Source: Anabaena sphaerica FACHB-251 (GTDB taxonomy: Bacteria; Cyanobacteriota; Cyanobacteriia; Cyanobacteriales; Nostocaceae). Taken from it: 64,000 nt of DNA. The stretch covers positions 1 to 64,000 of the forward strand of contig NZ_JACJQU010000010.1 in the NCBI RefSeq assembly GCF_014696825.1, in the 5' to 3' direction. The notes beneath the pieces were generated by a model. The model did not search any database, was not told the origin of the DNA, and saw only the letters and a list, made by a program, of their open reading frames with translations. Shown in pieces: positions 1 to 16,562 of this stretch (its first letter is position 1; the number at the start of each line of letters is the position of its first letter). The position numbers and the translations under genes were made by a program.

Positions 1-3000
1 CAGTTAATGAATTAGAAACTCACCTAATTTTATCTAAACGAGTAGGATTATGCTCAGAAAAAGACATTGAAGTAATTCTTAACTTATTACGAGAAGAAAG
101 CCGAATGATTATTAGTCTTATCAAAAGACTAGAAAATTGAAATTTGTTCCCTGTTCCCTGTTCCCTGTTCCCTGTTCCCTCCTCTCAACTTGTCAGTTTA
201 GCATAACAAGTACCGAAGAACCCTAAGAATTCAAAATTGGTTTGATAACTTTATTAAAAATGATTGCCAAATCTTACCTATTACGGTTGAGATTGCTAAA
301 CTTTGTGGTGAATTACGAGGTCAACAAAGGTTAAGCGGTAAAACAGTTACTCAAGCTGATATGATGATTGCAGCTACAGCCCAAATATATCAACTAACTT
401 TAGTCACGCGCAATATTCGTGATTTTGATAGTTGTGCTATCCCCCTTCTTAACCCTTTCACTTAATCCCAAAGATTTTTATAATTTGAGATTTTCTTGAA
501 ATATAGATTAATGATACTACTGAATGAAGTGCTGGATATGGGTTATGGGTTATTGAATAATAAAAACTGTTATTTGGGTGATTTATTTATAGTTGCCAAA
601 AGTTGACTATCTGCAACTTGATAACGATTACCATTAAAACAGTAATTTAATTGCCGTAACTGCTGTTTTTCTGTCTGCAATACCCGCATACAAGGTAAAG
701 ACTGATTCCTAGTTTCTCCTACTGCTAATAATTGCTTTCCTGGTGGTAAATTGGGATTTAGATAAGTCAAAAATACCTGTGTAATTTGTTGATTTGATTT
801 GAACCAATAACCAGCATACAGACAACCCAAAGCACCACAAACTTCTGGAGTATTAAAATTAAAAAGTCTGAAATTCCCATCTTTTACTCCCACATCCCAA
901 ACCAGTATATTTTCAACAGCAGCTTTGGTATTTAATTCTGTATTATCTCTAATCACTTGTTGTAAAACAGGAGTAGAAATAACATTAACAGCTTTTTTCC
1001 AATTCAGAGTTGCAGCATTCAAACTACACCCTACCAAGCTCAAAATCATAGAAAGTAACAAAAAGATACTGAAACCAATGCGAAACCAATGCACTCCATA
1101 ACGTATTCTCATAGAAGGTTCTGGTAATTGATATCCTGTTGTTTTCAGTGAGTTAGACTGAGGAGAAGATGCTGATAAAGAAACAACTTCTCTTTCTGCT
1201 ATTGCTTGCTCAAATTGCTTTTCCGAATGTAAATTATTATCAGGGGTTTGCTTTGTGTTTAGTTCTGAAGATATAGATTTACTGGATAAATTAGTCATAA
1301 AACCACCTCACTCAGTGCAAAATTACCGTAAGTATTCAAGCAATCAATAAAGCTACGCTATTAAATATAGGATTGGTATTTGATTTTTGAAATTATCTAT
1401 GTAGAGAGGGAACAGGGAAAGTGTACGGAGAGTTTGTCAAGAATCAAATATGATTCCTATATTAAGCGTCTTTATTTTCTGATTTGTGAATCCTGACCGT
1501 ATTTCCTAATCTAATTAGCAATGTTTGGAGTATCATTCATGTATCTAAAAGTTAAACTAGGAATACAAGTCAAAGTTCCATTATCGCTGTTATTATTGCT
1601 ATACAAAGCTAAAACAGTTCTGCCATAATCTTGAAGACTAAGACGACCAAAAGCATCGGAACTATTTGCATCAACTTTGCTATTATTACCACCAAAATGC
1701 TTTTGTGCTACTCGCTCAATCAATCGTTCACCAGTGAATAATTGTCCAGTAATAGGGTCAATTTCACCTTGAGTTACTTGAATTTTGTTAGCGATATCAG
1801 CCATAAAAGCCTTATCCTGATCCGCAGGAGGAAAAAACTCAAATAATTCAGCTTCAGTGGGTTGATAACCTTGTCTTACCTGATTAAGAAACTTTTCTCC
1901 TCCCGGTTTACCAGCTATCAAATTTACTGCATAGAGGTTATAACTCATGAACTGATACCGTCCCAAACCTCGACCACAATTTAACCCGTTATCCGCACAG
2001 GTATATACACCAACTGCTTGATAATCTCCACTACCAGCACGTTCAATTTCAGCAATTGCATTTCCCAGCAATTGCAAATTAACACCAGAAAAAGATTGAT
2101 TGACTTTTGAGCGATTAATACTGGTAAATGGGCAAGGATTAATTTGACTTATTGTGCTATTTTGATTAGGGTTATTTCTGATTTCTCTTTTTGCACCTGT
2201 TGGTGTAGAAGTAGTATTTACACTCTGCTCATTCCCATTGTCCAATTTACCTACAAACATCAGCGCATTTACCTTATAACTGAAAAAAGGAATCGGTCCG
2301 ATAAAATAAGGTGTGCAACCCATCCTCCAAGCACAGAAGCGAAAATATAACGCTGTATCTACGGTATCTGTGGTTTCATCTGCTTCCATTACCACCACTT
2401 TAAACGCTTTCCCAAAGGGTAAACGTCCGGTTGGTTCTCGTCCATTGTTAACTGCTTTGAGTATCCCCCAACCTCCCTCAACTTCTTGGTATTTACCGGA
2501 TATCCATTGCTTACCTTCTAAAGATGAGCGATCGCTTGCACCAACATTCTCCAAATCATCCAATTCTACGTAAGCACAGTCTGTTTGAGTACAGGGTAGA
2601 GAAAATCCTTGCACGTCAGAACCAGAAATAGTGTTTTGACGGTGATTTTCTGCTGTTCCATAAACTGCATCAATTCGCATTACTAAATTACCAATTTCAA
2701 TGATAGGATTAGGCATCAATCCTAAAGGTACTTGTCCCAGTCCAGGAACATTTTTAACGAAGCTATTCATCCAATTGGTTAAATCTTGAATTGGTACTGT
2801 TTCTAAGTTAGGAATTGAAGTTAGGGAAAACTTTGACAAGTCAATTTCTTTCAGTTGCATTTGTCCAATTTGGTACTGTTTAAGTACCTGAGATAATGTT
2901 AAATTTGCTGGGTTAATTCCCTTTGTTTCCAGTAAAGCAGTAACAGGTTGAATATCTTTGACTGGTGTTTGAGCTAATTGAGGAACAACGTTAGCTAAAT

Positions 3001-6000
3001 GACTCAATGTTTGTTCTTCAATTAGAGGAAATTCGCTCAAAGCGATGTTGGTTAAATCAATAGATGTAATATCTGCAATAGCTTGTAAAGAAAATTGTTC
3101 TGCTTGCAATGCTTCACTGATATCTCCCATTTTTAAATATTCGTCGGGAGTCATTCCTACAGTCCAAGTTCGACTAATGTCATAACCTAAAATTTGATTA
3201 TAGGGACTACCATCAATTGCACCAGATTGATTGATACCTGGTAGTTGACTAAGAGAAATTTGCTTCCAGTCTGGGAGTAAAAGTTTGTTGGTAGGTAATC
3301 GAGATTGAGCATTGGCAACTTCTACAATTCTAGTAGGTAAACTGCCATTGTTATATCTGCTATTGGCAGCTTGCGCGGTAATATTGTAGATAATGAAAGT
3401 GATGACAACTAGAACAAATATCCATTTTTTAGTAATGTTCATAATTTTAGTTTGAAAACATCACACAATAACCAATAATTCGCAATTATGTAGTTTGCTT
3501 TCGCGTCACATTAATATGAATTATTAATCACGAATTATTTCTATGGAAACTGAACTCTAATTAACAGGGGATTCGCTTTTTAAATGCAACAGAATTTTAT
3601 TGTTATTTTTGGAGCATAAGTTGGAGTAAAAGCAAGGGTTACAACTCTAGTTCTGGTGATGTTGACTGCTGCTTTTTATTGGATTTATAACCCGAATCTG
3701 AACCATATCCTGGTAATTTGGGATTGGGATTAGCAGATGATTCTGTATATGCTGTATCGCCAAAGTTGATTTCAAAAACATTTTCTTGATAGCCATGTTC
3801 AAATATGTCTGTTTCCCAAGGATTACTATTATCTTCATCACCAGATTCCTCAATACTATAACCAGGAGACTGATAACCATTGACAGACTTTAATTGATTA
3901 TTTTCATCTTCAAAATTTTGATTTAATGCGTGTTTTTTATTCATTGCTATTACCTGAACAACAATACTATTCAATAATGGACAATTAACAATTGATAATT
4001 GACAATTACCTCTTAATACTACTCGTTTAAGCCTTTTTTGGACATGACAAATAACGGTATTTCAAGGGTAAAAGCCTTATTTATTTCGTTAATAGAGCAG
4101 TATTGAATTACCTCTTACTAATTGGGAGAGGATTGAAAAATAGGGATTTTTGAAAAAAGAGGTTGAAAACCTTGAATGAAAGAATATTAATTGTCAATTA
4201 TCAATGGTCAACTATCAACTAATTAATAACAGCATAAAAAATTAATTGAGTAACAGCAATAACCGATTGGCTAATTATTTATTAGCCGATTGGCTATTTT
4301 TGGTGATGCGCTCATATCGAGAAGACAAATGGAACAACTAAACTTGATTCCTGCGGAAGTAGTGACAAAATTAAAGAATCATAAAAATGCTAAACTGCCA
4401 GATAATACATTAAAGATGCTGCAAATCATGGCTAGTTTAGATACTCCTAAAGAATGGTTAGCAACTTTATTAGAAATAGCCGAATTTTCTATACACCATA
4501 TTCGCTACCTGGCGGGTCCATTAGTGATTTACGGCAATTCTTGGAGTGATACAATTCCTCAATGGCTGAAGTTTGCTTGTATTCAAGACAGGTTAGAACT
4601 AATTTGCAATGAGTATGAACAAAATCAAGTTGGTGACTATGCTACACCTACAGAAGTTCTCACCTATATGATGCCAGCAACTTACGATGCACCTTTACAT
4701 CGAGATTACGCTAACCTTTATCTTTGGGTAGGTAATGAAGTTTTGACTAAATACAATAAATTACCCAAAGATTGCCAGAGTTTTTATAAATTTATTGATG
4801 GAAATACCAGTAATAATGGCAGTAAATCCATTATTCATTTTCAGCAGGTAAAAAATGATTTTCACGATATTAGTCAATCAATTCGACGCAGCATAGTTAA
4901 ACACGCAGCACAGCAAGGATGGGGTAAACGTCGTGTTAATGCTAAGTCTAAATTAGACGAACTTGAAAATACTAATTATGTGGAAACTTCAGTAAATTCA
5001 TCTGTACAAATGAATTTGTTTTAAAGTTACCAAAAATCCTCAGTTTGAAACTTTTGATTTTAAACTGAGGAGAGGTGGCTACCCATATACTGCTTGCGGT
5101 TTGCCGGAAAGCATCACTCCAACTATTCTAATCGCAGCCACCATTAAACGAATTAGGGACAGGCTTAAGAGTCGCGCTTGCAGTAAGTTCAAATCTCTCG
5201 TTTGCACTTGGGGGGAAATACTGAACGTGTATCACCGTACCTACCGTCAAAGACTGACCACCATATCCACCACGAAATTCAGCATTAACCAGCCTGGCTC
5301 GGTCATCAGCAGAAACATTACATAAATCATCAATGCTTGTGATAGGCATGATCACCACCTCTGGGTCTGATGCTGATTCGTCTGCCTCCAGTGTCGCTTC
5401 ATTCCGCAACGGCTCCACAAAACTACCTATAAAATTCCTCAGAAAATTATCCAAACACAACCCACTACAACTACGACTACCAATCACGCGAATAGTTTCC
5501 AGGTCTTGGGCGAACACAGGAGAAGCAACTGGTAGTAGCAATGCACAAGCAGTAGCCAATGAAAAGAATTTCAACATCATAAAATTACCGTAAAATCATT
5601 CAACTCCATTATTGATGTTTTTAAATACGAAAATGTTTCCTAAATTTTCCGTACCGCAATAATAGGGGTACAGCCGGGATACGGATACCGTTGACAAAAT
5701 ACTTATTAACGCTGGAAACCCTTATGCAATTGTTGAAAATAATCATCGAAATTTGGGAATTTGAAGCAAGTGAAAATGAAGCTATTGCTTCGTTGTTTTT
5801 GATAATCGAATCTCAATTGAATCACCATGAATATTCAACAAACTCAAGAAGTTTTAAATTATCTAATCCTGATAATTACAGCCTCTTTTACTACTGTAAT
5901 GCTTGTTGACTTTGGATTAGGATTAGTGCATTTATGGCATGAAGTCTCTGCTCAAATTGAAGTTGGTACTACCAATAATACATCTGAAAAGTCAAACATT

Positions 6001-9000
6001 GAATTTTGTGACACAATCAATAGCAATCTTCATCTTGAAAAAGAAAATTATCATTCACCTGCAAATTCTAATTCTGTTGTTCATAGTTCTGCCAATATTG
6101 GACATAACAATGGTAATCAATCAGGTGGATCAGATGATGATTTTACCAAAGTTGAAGAAGTGAATCAATCTACTATTTCTACTAAGTTTGAAGATGACAA
6201 TGGTAATCAACCAAGTGTCTCAGATGATGATTTAATAAAAGTTGAAGCAGTGAATCAATCTAATAATTCTAATACTTCAGAAAATGACAATAGTAATCAA
6301 TCTAATGATAGCACTCCTTTACAAACACAACTCGAAAGCAACAATTCAATTACTGTTGACGTAGACAAAATTGATTTACGCACAGCCAGAAAAATTGCCA
6401 GCGCCATTAAAAAATCTACAAACCCTAAATCTGACTTAATTATCAAACAGAAGGTAAATGGTAAAAACGTTCCTTTAGCTTGGTTGCAAGCACAAATCAA
6501 AAATCGTTTAGAAATTGCACCAGAAATTGTTCAAACAATTATTCAAGAATTAGCTCCTAATGCAATTGATGATTTTGACGAAAATATCCAGACTCATCAT
6601 ATTTTACAGAAAGGTAAGCCTCAGCGTCAAGTTGGTTAGCGGGATTTTTGGCTTTTTCCTTCTTGAAAGGGGCGGTTTTAAACCTTGAATAAAACAATTA
6701 TCAATTGATAATAGAGGGATTTTATATATAAATCTCTCTTTTTTTATCAAATAAATGTCAACTAAGTAAGTCGGATCAAAAAAACTAAACCAAGTACAAA
6801 ACTTAAAATCTCTGAAAGTCTCTTTCATGTTGCCTTGTCATAATAACACTTTTCAACGCCTACCTACTTAATATTCATATCTAAAAAACCAAATCAATAA
6901 ACTTTATGAACTATTCCCCAAAATACCCTGAATACCCAAAATACACTGTAGTCAAAGATATTCCAACTCTCAAAAGTGTTATCAAACCTTTGTTTAAATC
7001 AAAAGTTATAGCTTTAGATTGCGAAACTACAGGACTAGATCCTTTAACTGACAAAATTAGATTAATTCAAATAGCTGTACCTAATTATCCGGTTGTTATC
7101 ATTGATTTACCAGCTATTTATAAACACAATAATGTGGAACATAATACTGGAGACAGGCGCACTAACATTAGTCGTTTACTACTTAACAAACTCTTCTGTA
7201 ATTCCGCTTTGAAAATCGCTCATAATGCCAAATTTGAATGGCAATTTTTAAATCAAGCTGGACTACAAATTGCTGGACGTTTCTTTGATACTCAACTAGC
7301 TTACCAAGTTTTAAATGCCGGCATTAAAACCAGTGCATCTTTAGAAAATGCCACTCGTAAGCTGTTACGTATCCAACTAGATAAAACATTACAAACTAGC
7401 AATTGGCATCAACAACTAACTCCAGAACAATTACAATATGCTGCTACAGACGCTGCTATTTTACTTGACCTTTACCCGATTTTAGTCAAGAAATTAACAC
7501 AGGTAAATTTGCTGAAAATTGCTCAACTTGAATTTCATTGTCTGCCTGTTGTTGCCCAAATGGAACTCAATGGAATGTTGTTTGATTTGTCTAAATGGCA
7601 TAAGTTGGGTGCTTCTTTAGAAGCTGATAAAATAAATGCACTTCAACAACTTAAACAGTTGCGTTTGGTGGGTAAATCTCAATTATCTCTGTTACCAGAA
7701 TTGACTGATACTGTTAATCCTAATTCTTCCCAACAAGTTTTAGCTGCTTTTCAAGCTATGGGTATTCCTGTCCAATCAACTAATCAAAAAGATTTAGTGC
7801 CTTTAGTAGCTCAATATCCTATTATTAAGGCTCTTTTGGACTATCGTCACCTTGCTAAAATTACTGCCACTTTTACTGATAGTTTACCTAAACATATTCA
7901 CCCTAAAACTGGGAGAATTCACCCTAATTACTATCAATTAGGGGCGAGGTCTGGGAGATTTTCCTGTCGTCAACCACCTTTACAAACTATTCCTCGTGAT
8001 GCTGCTGCTAGAAGTTGCTTTATTGCTGCACCTAACTATCAAATACTGAAAGCTGATTATTCGCAAATTGAGTTAAGAATTGTGGCGCGTTTAAGTGGTG
8101 ATGCTAAGATGCGGCAAGCATACCGTCAAGGTGCTGATTTACACAAACTGACTGCTGCTTTGGTAACTGGTAAGCTGATCACGGAGGTGACAGAGGAAGA
8201 CCGCAGACTGGCTAAAGCGATTAATTTTGGGCTGATTTACGGTATGGGTGCTGCTAAACTTCGCATCTATGCTGAAACTAAGTATGGTGTGACTATGACA
8301 CTGGAGGAAGCGAAGGCTTTTAGAAGCAGGTTTTTTGATGCTTATTCTGGTGTGACTAAGTGGCATGAAACGATTAAGCAAGCATATTTGCGGGGTGTGA
8401 AAGAAAGTCGGACTTTGGCAGGGAGAAGACGGAGATGGGCTGATAAACCCAGGTTGGCTGAAATGCTTAATCATCCTGTGCAGGGGTTAAATGCTGATAT
8501 TAATAAGTTGGCGATGGTGAAGCTTGTTAAGCCGTTAAGTAGGACTGGTGCAAGGTTGATTTGTGTTGTTCATGATGAAATTGTGCTGGAATGTCCGGAA
8601 AATGAGATTGAACAGGTTAGTAGGATTTTACACAGATGTATGGTTGCTGCGGCTGAAAAGTTTCTGAATCCTGTGCCTGTTGTGGTGGATGTTAGTGTGG
8701 GTAATAGCTGGTAAATTCTGTAAGAGTATTCCAAATAAAAAAATGCCCAATTGTTATTTCCACTGCACAGGATCTAATTGATAATAAGATTGTAATTGCT
8801 GATAAATCGCCGGATAATGAGATAACAATTGGTGTGGTTTTTCAAAGAAAGTTTCAGTCGCTACAGCAAAAAATTCTGCGGGATTCGTTGCACCATAACT
8901 ATCTATGACATTATTTACACCTTGGAGAACATCGTTACAAAGGTGTTGATATGCTTCGCTCATTACTTTAGCCCAAATCGGATAGTCTGAACTGTGTTTT

Positions 9001-12000
9001 AAAATCGGCACACCTTCAGCTTTTCCATCTTCTTGATCTAACTGATGGGCAAATTCATGCAGGATCACATTATGTCCATCTTGCCAATTAAGAGTGTCCT
9101 GTTTTATCTGTTCCCAAGATAATATTACCTGATCTCTTGTCCATGATTCCCCTAGTCTTGCTACACGCCTTTCTTCAACAACATAATTATCAATAGCAGT
9201 CGTTTCTTTAACAATGTAAGCACTAGGATAAACCAAAATTGAACGCAGTTTAGGGAAATATTGTCCTCGTTCATTTAATAGAAGTAAACAGGCAACAGCA
9301 GCGATGATTATTTTCTTTTCTTCTGTTACCTGTAATCCTCTACATCCAATAAATTGCTTCTCTGTTAAAAATACTTGAATATGTCCTTGGAGTCGCTTTC
9401 TTTCATCATGATTCAGATAGAGATATATTGGCAGATTATTTTCAATAATGGCATTCCAAAGAGGAGGAAAAGGACGACGGTTGAGACGGTTTCTTCTCCT
9501 TTTCATGAGGATGGGATTAACTAAAATTCCCGTGATAATTAGCCCGATGATGAGAAAGACAATTATTGTTTGAATCATTCTGCGGAAAATCAGGGTATCA
9601 AATCATTTAATTTCTGATAAAAATCACACGCACCGCCCATTCCAAGAGCGATTACTACTAGGTCGTGCTGTACGCTATTGCTAAAGCTATGGAAACTCAC
9701 TCAAAGAAAGATTGAACAGTCAAATCCTTGAGCGTAATAGTGAAGTTACGCTGTTCTGCTGTAGCAATGAATGAGATAATTGCCTCACAGGCCACAGCAA
9801 CCGTTAACATCACTAGATTTCGTGCTAGGGGATAATCACAGACATCATCATTAACTCCAGAAGGAACACGATAAATATCATTCCAAATCACTTCTGCATA
9901 ATCAGATGATAGCCCAGCATGAAGACAAGGAATGCTTTTTTGATCAGCATAATCTTTCACTGCTTGACGTGCCACACTATTGTCAAAGACATCGACAATT
10001 AGCTGGCTGTCTTGGAGTAATTGATTTGTATTTACTGGTGTCAACTCCTTTGTTTTAGCATCAACTTTAGTCCCAATTGCTCGATATAAATTGTTGGCTA
10101 AAATCTTCGCCTTAAATGCTCCCACATCAGAACGGTAGTAGGGTTGGGTGGAAAGATTACGTTCCTCAATGCGATCGCAATCAATGACAGTCAGTTTATC
10201 AAAACCAGAGCGAGCTAAGTTTTCTACAATGTTAGCTCCTAATGCACCCGCCCCACAAATTGTAATCCGATAATCTTTTAACTTTGTCATCACAGCATGG
10301 CTGCGGTAAAGCTGTTCATGAAAAAAGATACTCATAATGGGTAATAGGTAATGGGTAATTGGTAATTGAGATACACTTTTATTACTCTCGTTGTTCCATT
10401 ACAGCTACTAAAGATTGCAAATCAAAATCGCGATCTCGTCCACTCAGACAAATACCAGAACTGATAACAGTTAAATCAGATTTAGCGATCGCACTACTGT
10501 GACGAACACCATCCGCAGTAGTCCAATCAACAGTCCAATAATCACCGCGATCATGGAATTGATTTAAAGAACCACCCCCCATTTTTAACGCCTTTCTCAA
10601 TCGTCTTTCATCCTGTTGGGGTTGAGTAAAACCCTCAATTCTTTGACTTGCTAATTCATACACCGTGCGGATTTCTGGAGTAATACCTTTAAACTGTAAT
10701 TCCTGTGAAGGAGTGAATTTTTTCACAGCAGTTTGCAGAGTTTCCACGATTTCAGGATCAGTACGGCGATCAACTTCCTCAAACCAGCAGGTTTGACCAT
10801 CCCAACGAGCTATGATTTGCTCAAAGACAACACCCTCAGTTACTAAATGTAATGCGATCGGCTTCACCACCTTCAACCGTTGACGCATATCCGCTTCATT
10901 CACAGGGTATGCTAACCAAGTTTGTTTTTGCAGTTGGTATGCTAACCGCAGTCGGATTTGAGGAAAGTTTTGCAGGTATTCGGCAATTTGGGGTAAATCT
11001 GCCTCTTCTACCAGCTTTGCTGTCTTTTCATCCACAGCCTCAAAGATGCCCCAACCTGCAAATTTACTAGGCTTTGGTGTGAAGGTGTAAACCATCCCGG
11101 CTACCCTTGTGCGGACTCGTCCACCCTTGACACAGGGCGCAAGGAATTGAGTTTCAGATAACTGTGCTTCTGCATTAGCTATTTGGTTGATTAGGTTAAA
11201 TATGTTAGTCATAACTAATACCAATTATTTAAAATCAGCTAAAAATTCAACCTGGAAACTCGCATAAAATCTAACTGTTTTAATTATGAATTAATATGAA
11301 TATTTCCTGCGTGCAAGTTGGTGGAGCATTGCGCGTTCTCAGTTACTAGAGGGACTCCGCTGGTGAGTTGTTACACACTCTTTAAAAGATGGCTGCTTTC
11401 AAGCCTACTTCCCAGGTTCTTCGCACTCCCCGTTCACACACGCCCACTGCATTTGGCAGTGTTACTTTTCCTCTCGTACTAGTATGTAGGCTCACACGAG
11501 TTGGGTCACGCAAGAAATATATTACATCTATAATACAATAAAAGTTTGTTATTTTCCAGAAGACATAGCTTATTTGTTTGATTCCACACCCGCCCAGAAA
11601 TGAATTTCCGGGCTAATAACTAAAGTTTACTAAAGTAAACTAGAGATTTTTTTGTATTTTTAGTCATCTTTAGATGACTTTTGCTATGAGGCTGGGAATT
11701 CATTCCCAGTCGGGTTATAGGTTTTAATGTTGATGCAAATAAAATCTTGAGAAGTACAATATAAATAATGTATTCTTATTTTTAATCATCGGAGTGATAA
11801 CCAATATGACCACCGAACAAATGCTGGATAAATGGCAATCTTTAAACGCAGATGAACAAGAAAAAGTTTTAGCATTTATTGATTCACTTAAACGGCAAAA
11901 GCAGCAGCTAAAATCTGGCTCTAAGTTAGGTAAAAAATTAAGACAAATTCGACAAGAAATTATTGATTCTGGTCTTCCTTTGTTAACGGCTGAAGAAGCA

Positions 12001-13204
12001 GATAGAGAAAAAGCAGAACGTCAAGGTGGTTAGGTCGAAGACTTGATATGATTCGTACTTTCATTGATGCTGGTGTTTTAATTTATGCTGCTCGTTCTCA
12101 TAATCCTTATATATCACTTATATATTAAAGTTTTCAACCTTGATAGGCTAACAAGATTAATTTAGCATTCTCTCAAATCTGTGTATAGCTGAGGCTCGAT
12201 CAAAGAGTGTTGCAAAAGCATTTTTACAGCTAACTTTAGAAATTTTTTGACAGTCAAATCATCTTTTAAAACTGATAGCTCTTTTGCAAAATCTGATTGA
12301 CCACCATGTGCTATATTACTTCTGTAAGCATAAAGTTTTTTCCAAATTGTATTTTGGGGTGTATTTCCAAAAAATTTAGAGTAGTCAAGTTCCTCACTAA
12401 AACGTTTCGACAATAAAGGTATTTTTGTAGTGACTTGTCGTATGATTGAATCTCCCGTATCAATTGGTTTGTGTGTAATTAAAAATTCAATAATAGTAAA
12501 TAGTCCAAGAACTTTGAATTTAGAATGATTAGGAATATGCTTCAGATCCTCTAACATCTGAATAGCTTGTTTTATATCTGGATACCTGGTTTCATCTAAT
12601 TGCTTATAATTTGAATATATTGATCCTATATCTTGCAATATTTTCTCATCAATATATTCAGCAGGTTCAGTTAAAAATGAATTTGTATTCATTTCATGAA
12701 AATAATTGAAGGAATGTATTGGATTTTTGAGAATTCCAAATCCTTCTGATTCTGGATGACGTATAAACTGTAATCCAAATTCAAGTTCTACTTTTGCTAA
12801 GTTGGCTGCTAATGATAAATCATAAATTATAGAGTTGTTACCATTAAAAGTTAGTATATAATATTTCCAATCTTCTTCAAGCTGCTGGCTTTTGAAACTT
12901 TTCTGGGTAGGTTTACTCAAATCTTCAATATAAACCAATTCATAAGGAGATAAATTGAATTTAGAAAGTCCATAAAGATATCCTGAGTCTGACAAATATT
13001 TTTTAATCTGGGCAATTTGGATAGAATTAGCTTTTTGAAAGTAGCAATTTTCAATAACGTTAAAAGGTAAATTACACTGAACATCGAGTAGGTTAGCTAC
13101 AAAAGCAAAGCTAGTATTTTCTAACATATTGTTTCAAAACTTAGTTTTAATATTTTTATCTGGATGCGTTAGAAATAATCATAACGCACCCATTTTACAT
13201 TCTA

Positions 13205-14784
<1,580 letters not shown>

Positions 14785-15087
14785 TTAACTTTAAAAGAGT
14801 TATGTAAGCTTCCAAGATCAGGGTGCGGCAACAACTGCCAATAAATTGGGTACTGAGTATTTGTAATTAAGGCTTATAATCCAATAGGGTTCAGTTTACG
14901 AAATCATAAAACTTTGAAACTATTTAAATTTCTTTATCTAGGTTTTGCTGAAAAACACTGAACCGAAAAGTATTGATTTATAATCCAAAATCCAAAATCT
15001 AAAATCCAAAATTGAATCACCTCGTACAAGTTAAAAAAGCTATTGATTCACACATGGGATTTGAACCCATAATTGCTTGAACCTAAA

Positions 15088-15119
<32 letters not shown>

Positions 15120-15154
15120 GGCTTTTTTGGTTAGGGTACGAAGTGAAAATTCTA

Positions 15155-15880
<726 letters not shown>

Positions 15881-16349
15881 TCACGTTGTTTAAATGCAAA
15901 TGCAGTTGTAACGATTGGTTTTTGATTGCAAATGATTTAGCGAACATCATCGGTTTGACCTCCTTATACGTGATTGAGTTAAATACAATTTAAATAATGA
16001 GAATTCCGCACAAGTCAGCAAAGCGGTTTTCACAATTGCCTTTACCAATTAGGCTACGCTCCCATCAACGGGAGCGACAGGAATTGAACCTGCAAATCCG
16101 TTGCCGGATGGTGTGTAGGCTTTACAAATTGGGGCGCGGAATATTAAATGAATCCGTGCAAGTTCAAGAAACTTTTTACAGCTACGGTTGTTCTTACCAA
16201 ATATTGGCAGTGGACACGCACGCTAAATCTGCGAGAGATTTAGTAATCATGCTTCGCTTGCTCGATTGCTCGAATTTTGCTACCTTAGAACCGTTATAAA
16301 TGTGTATGTATGTTTCTTCTATCGGGGCGCGGAATACTAAAATACTTTA

Positions 16350-16562
<213 letters not shown>
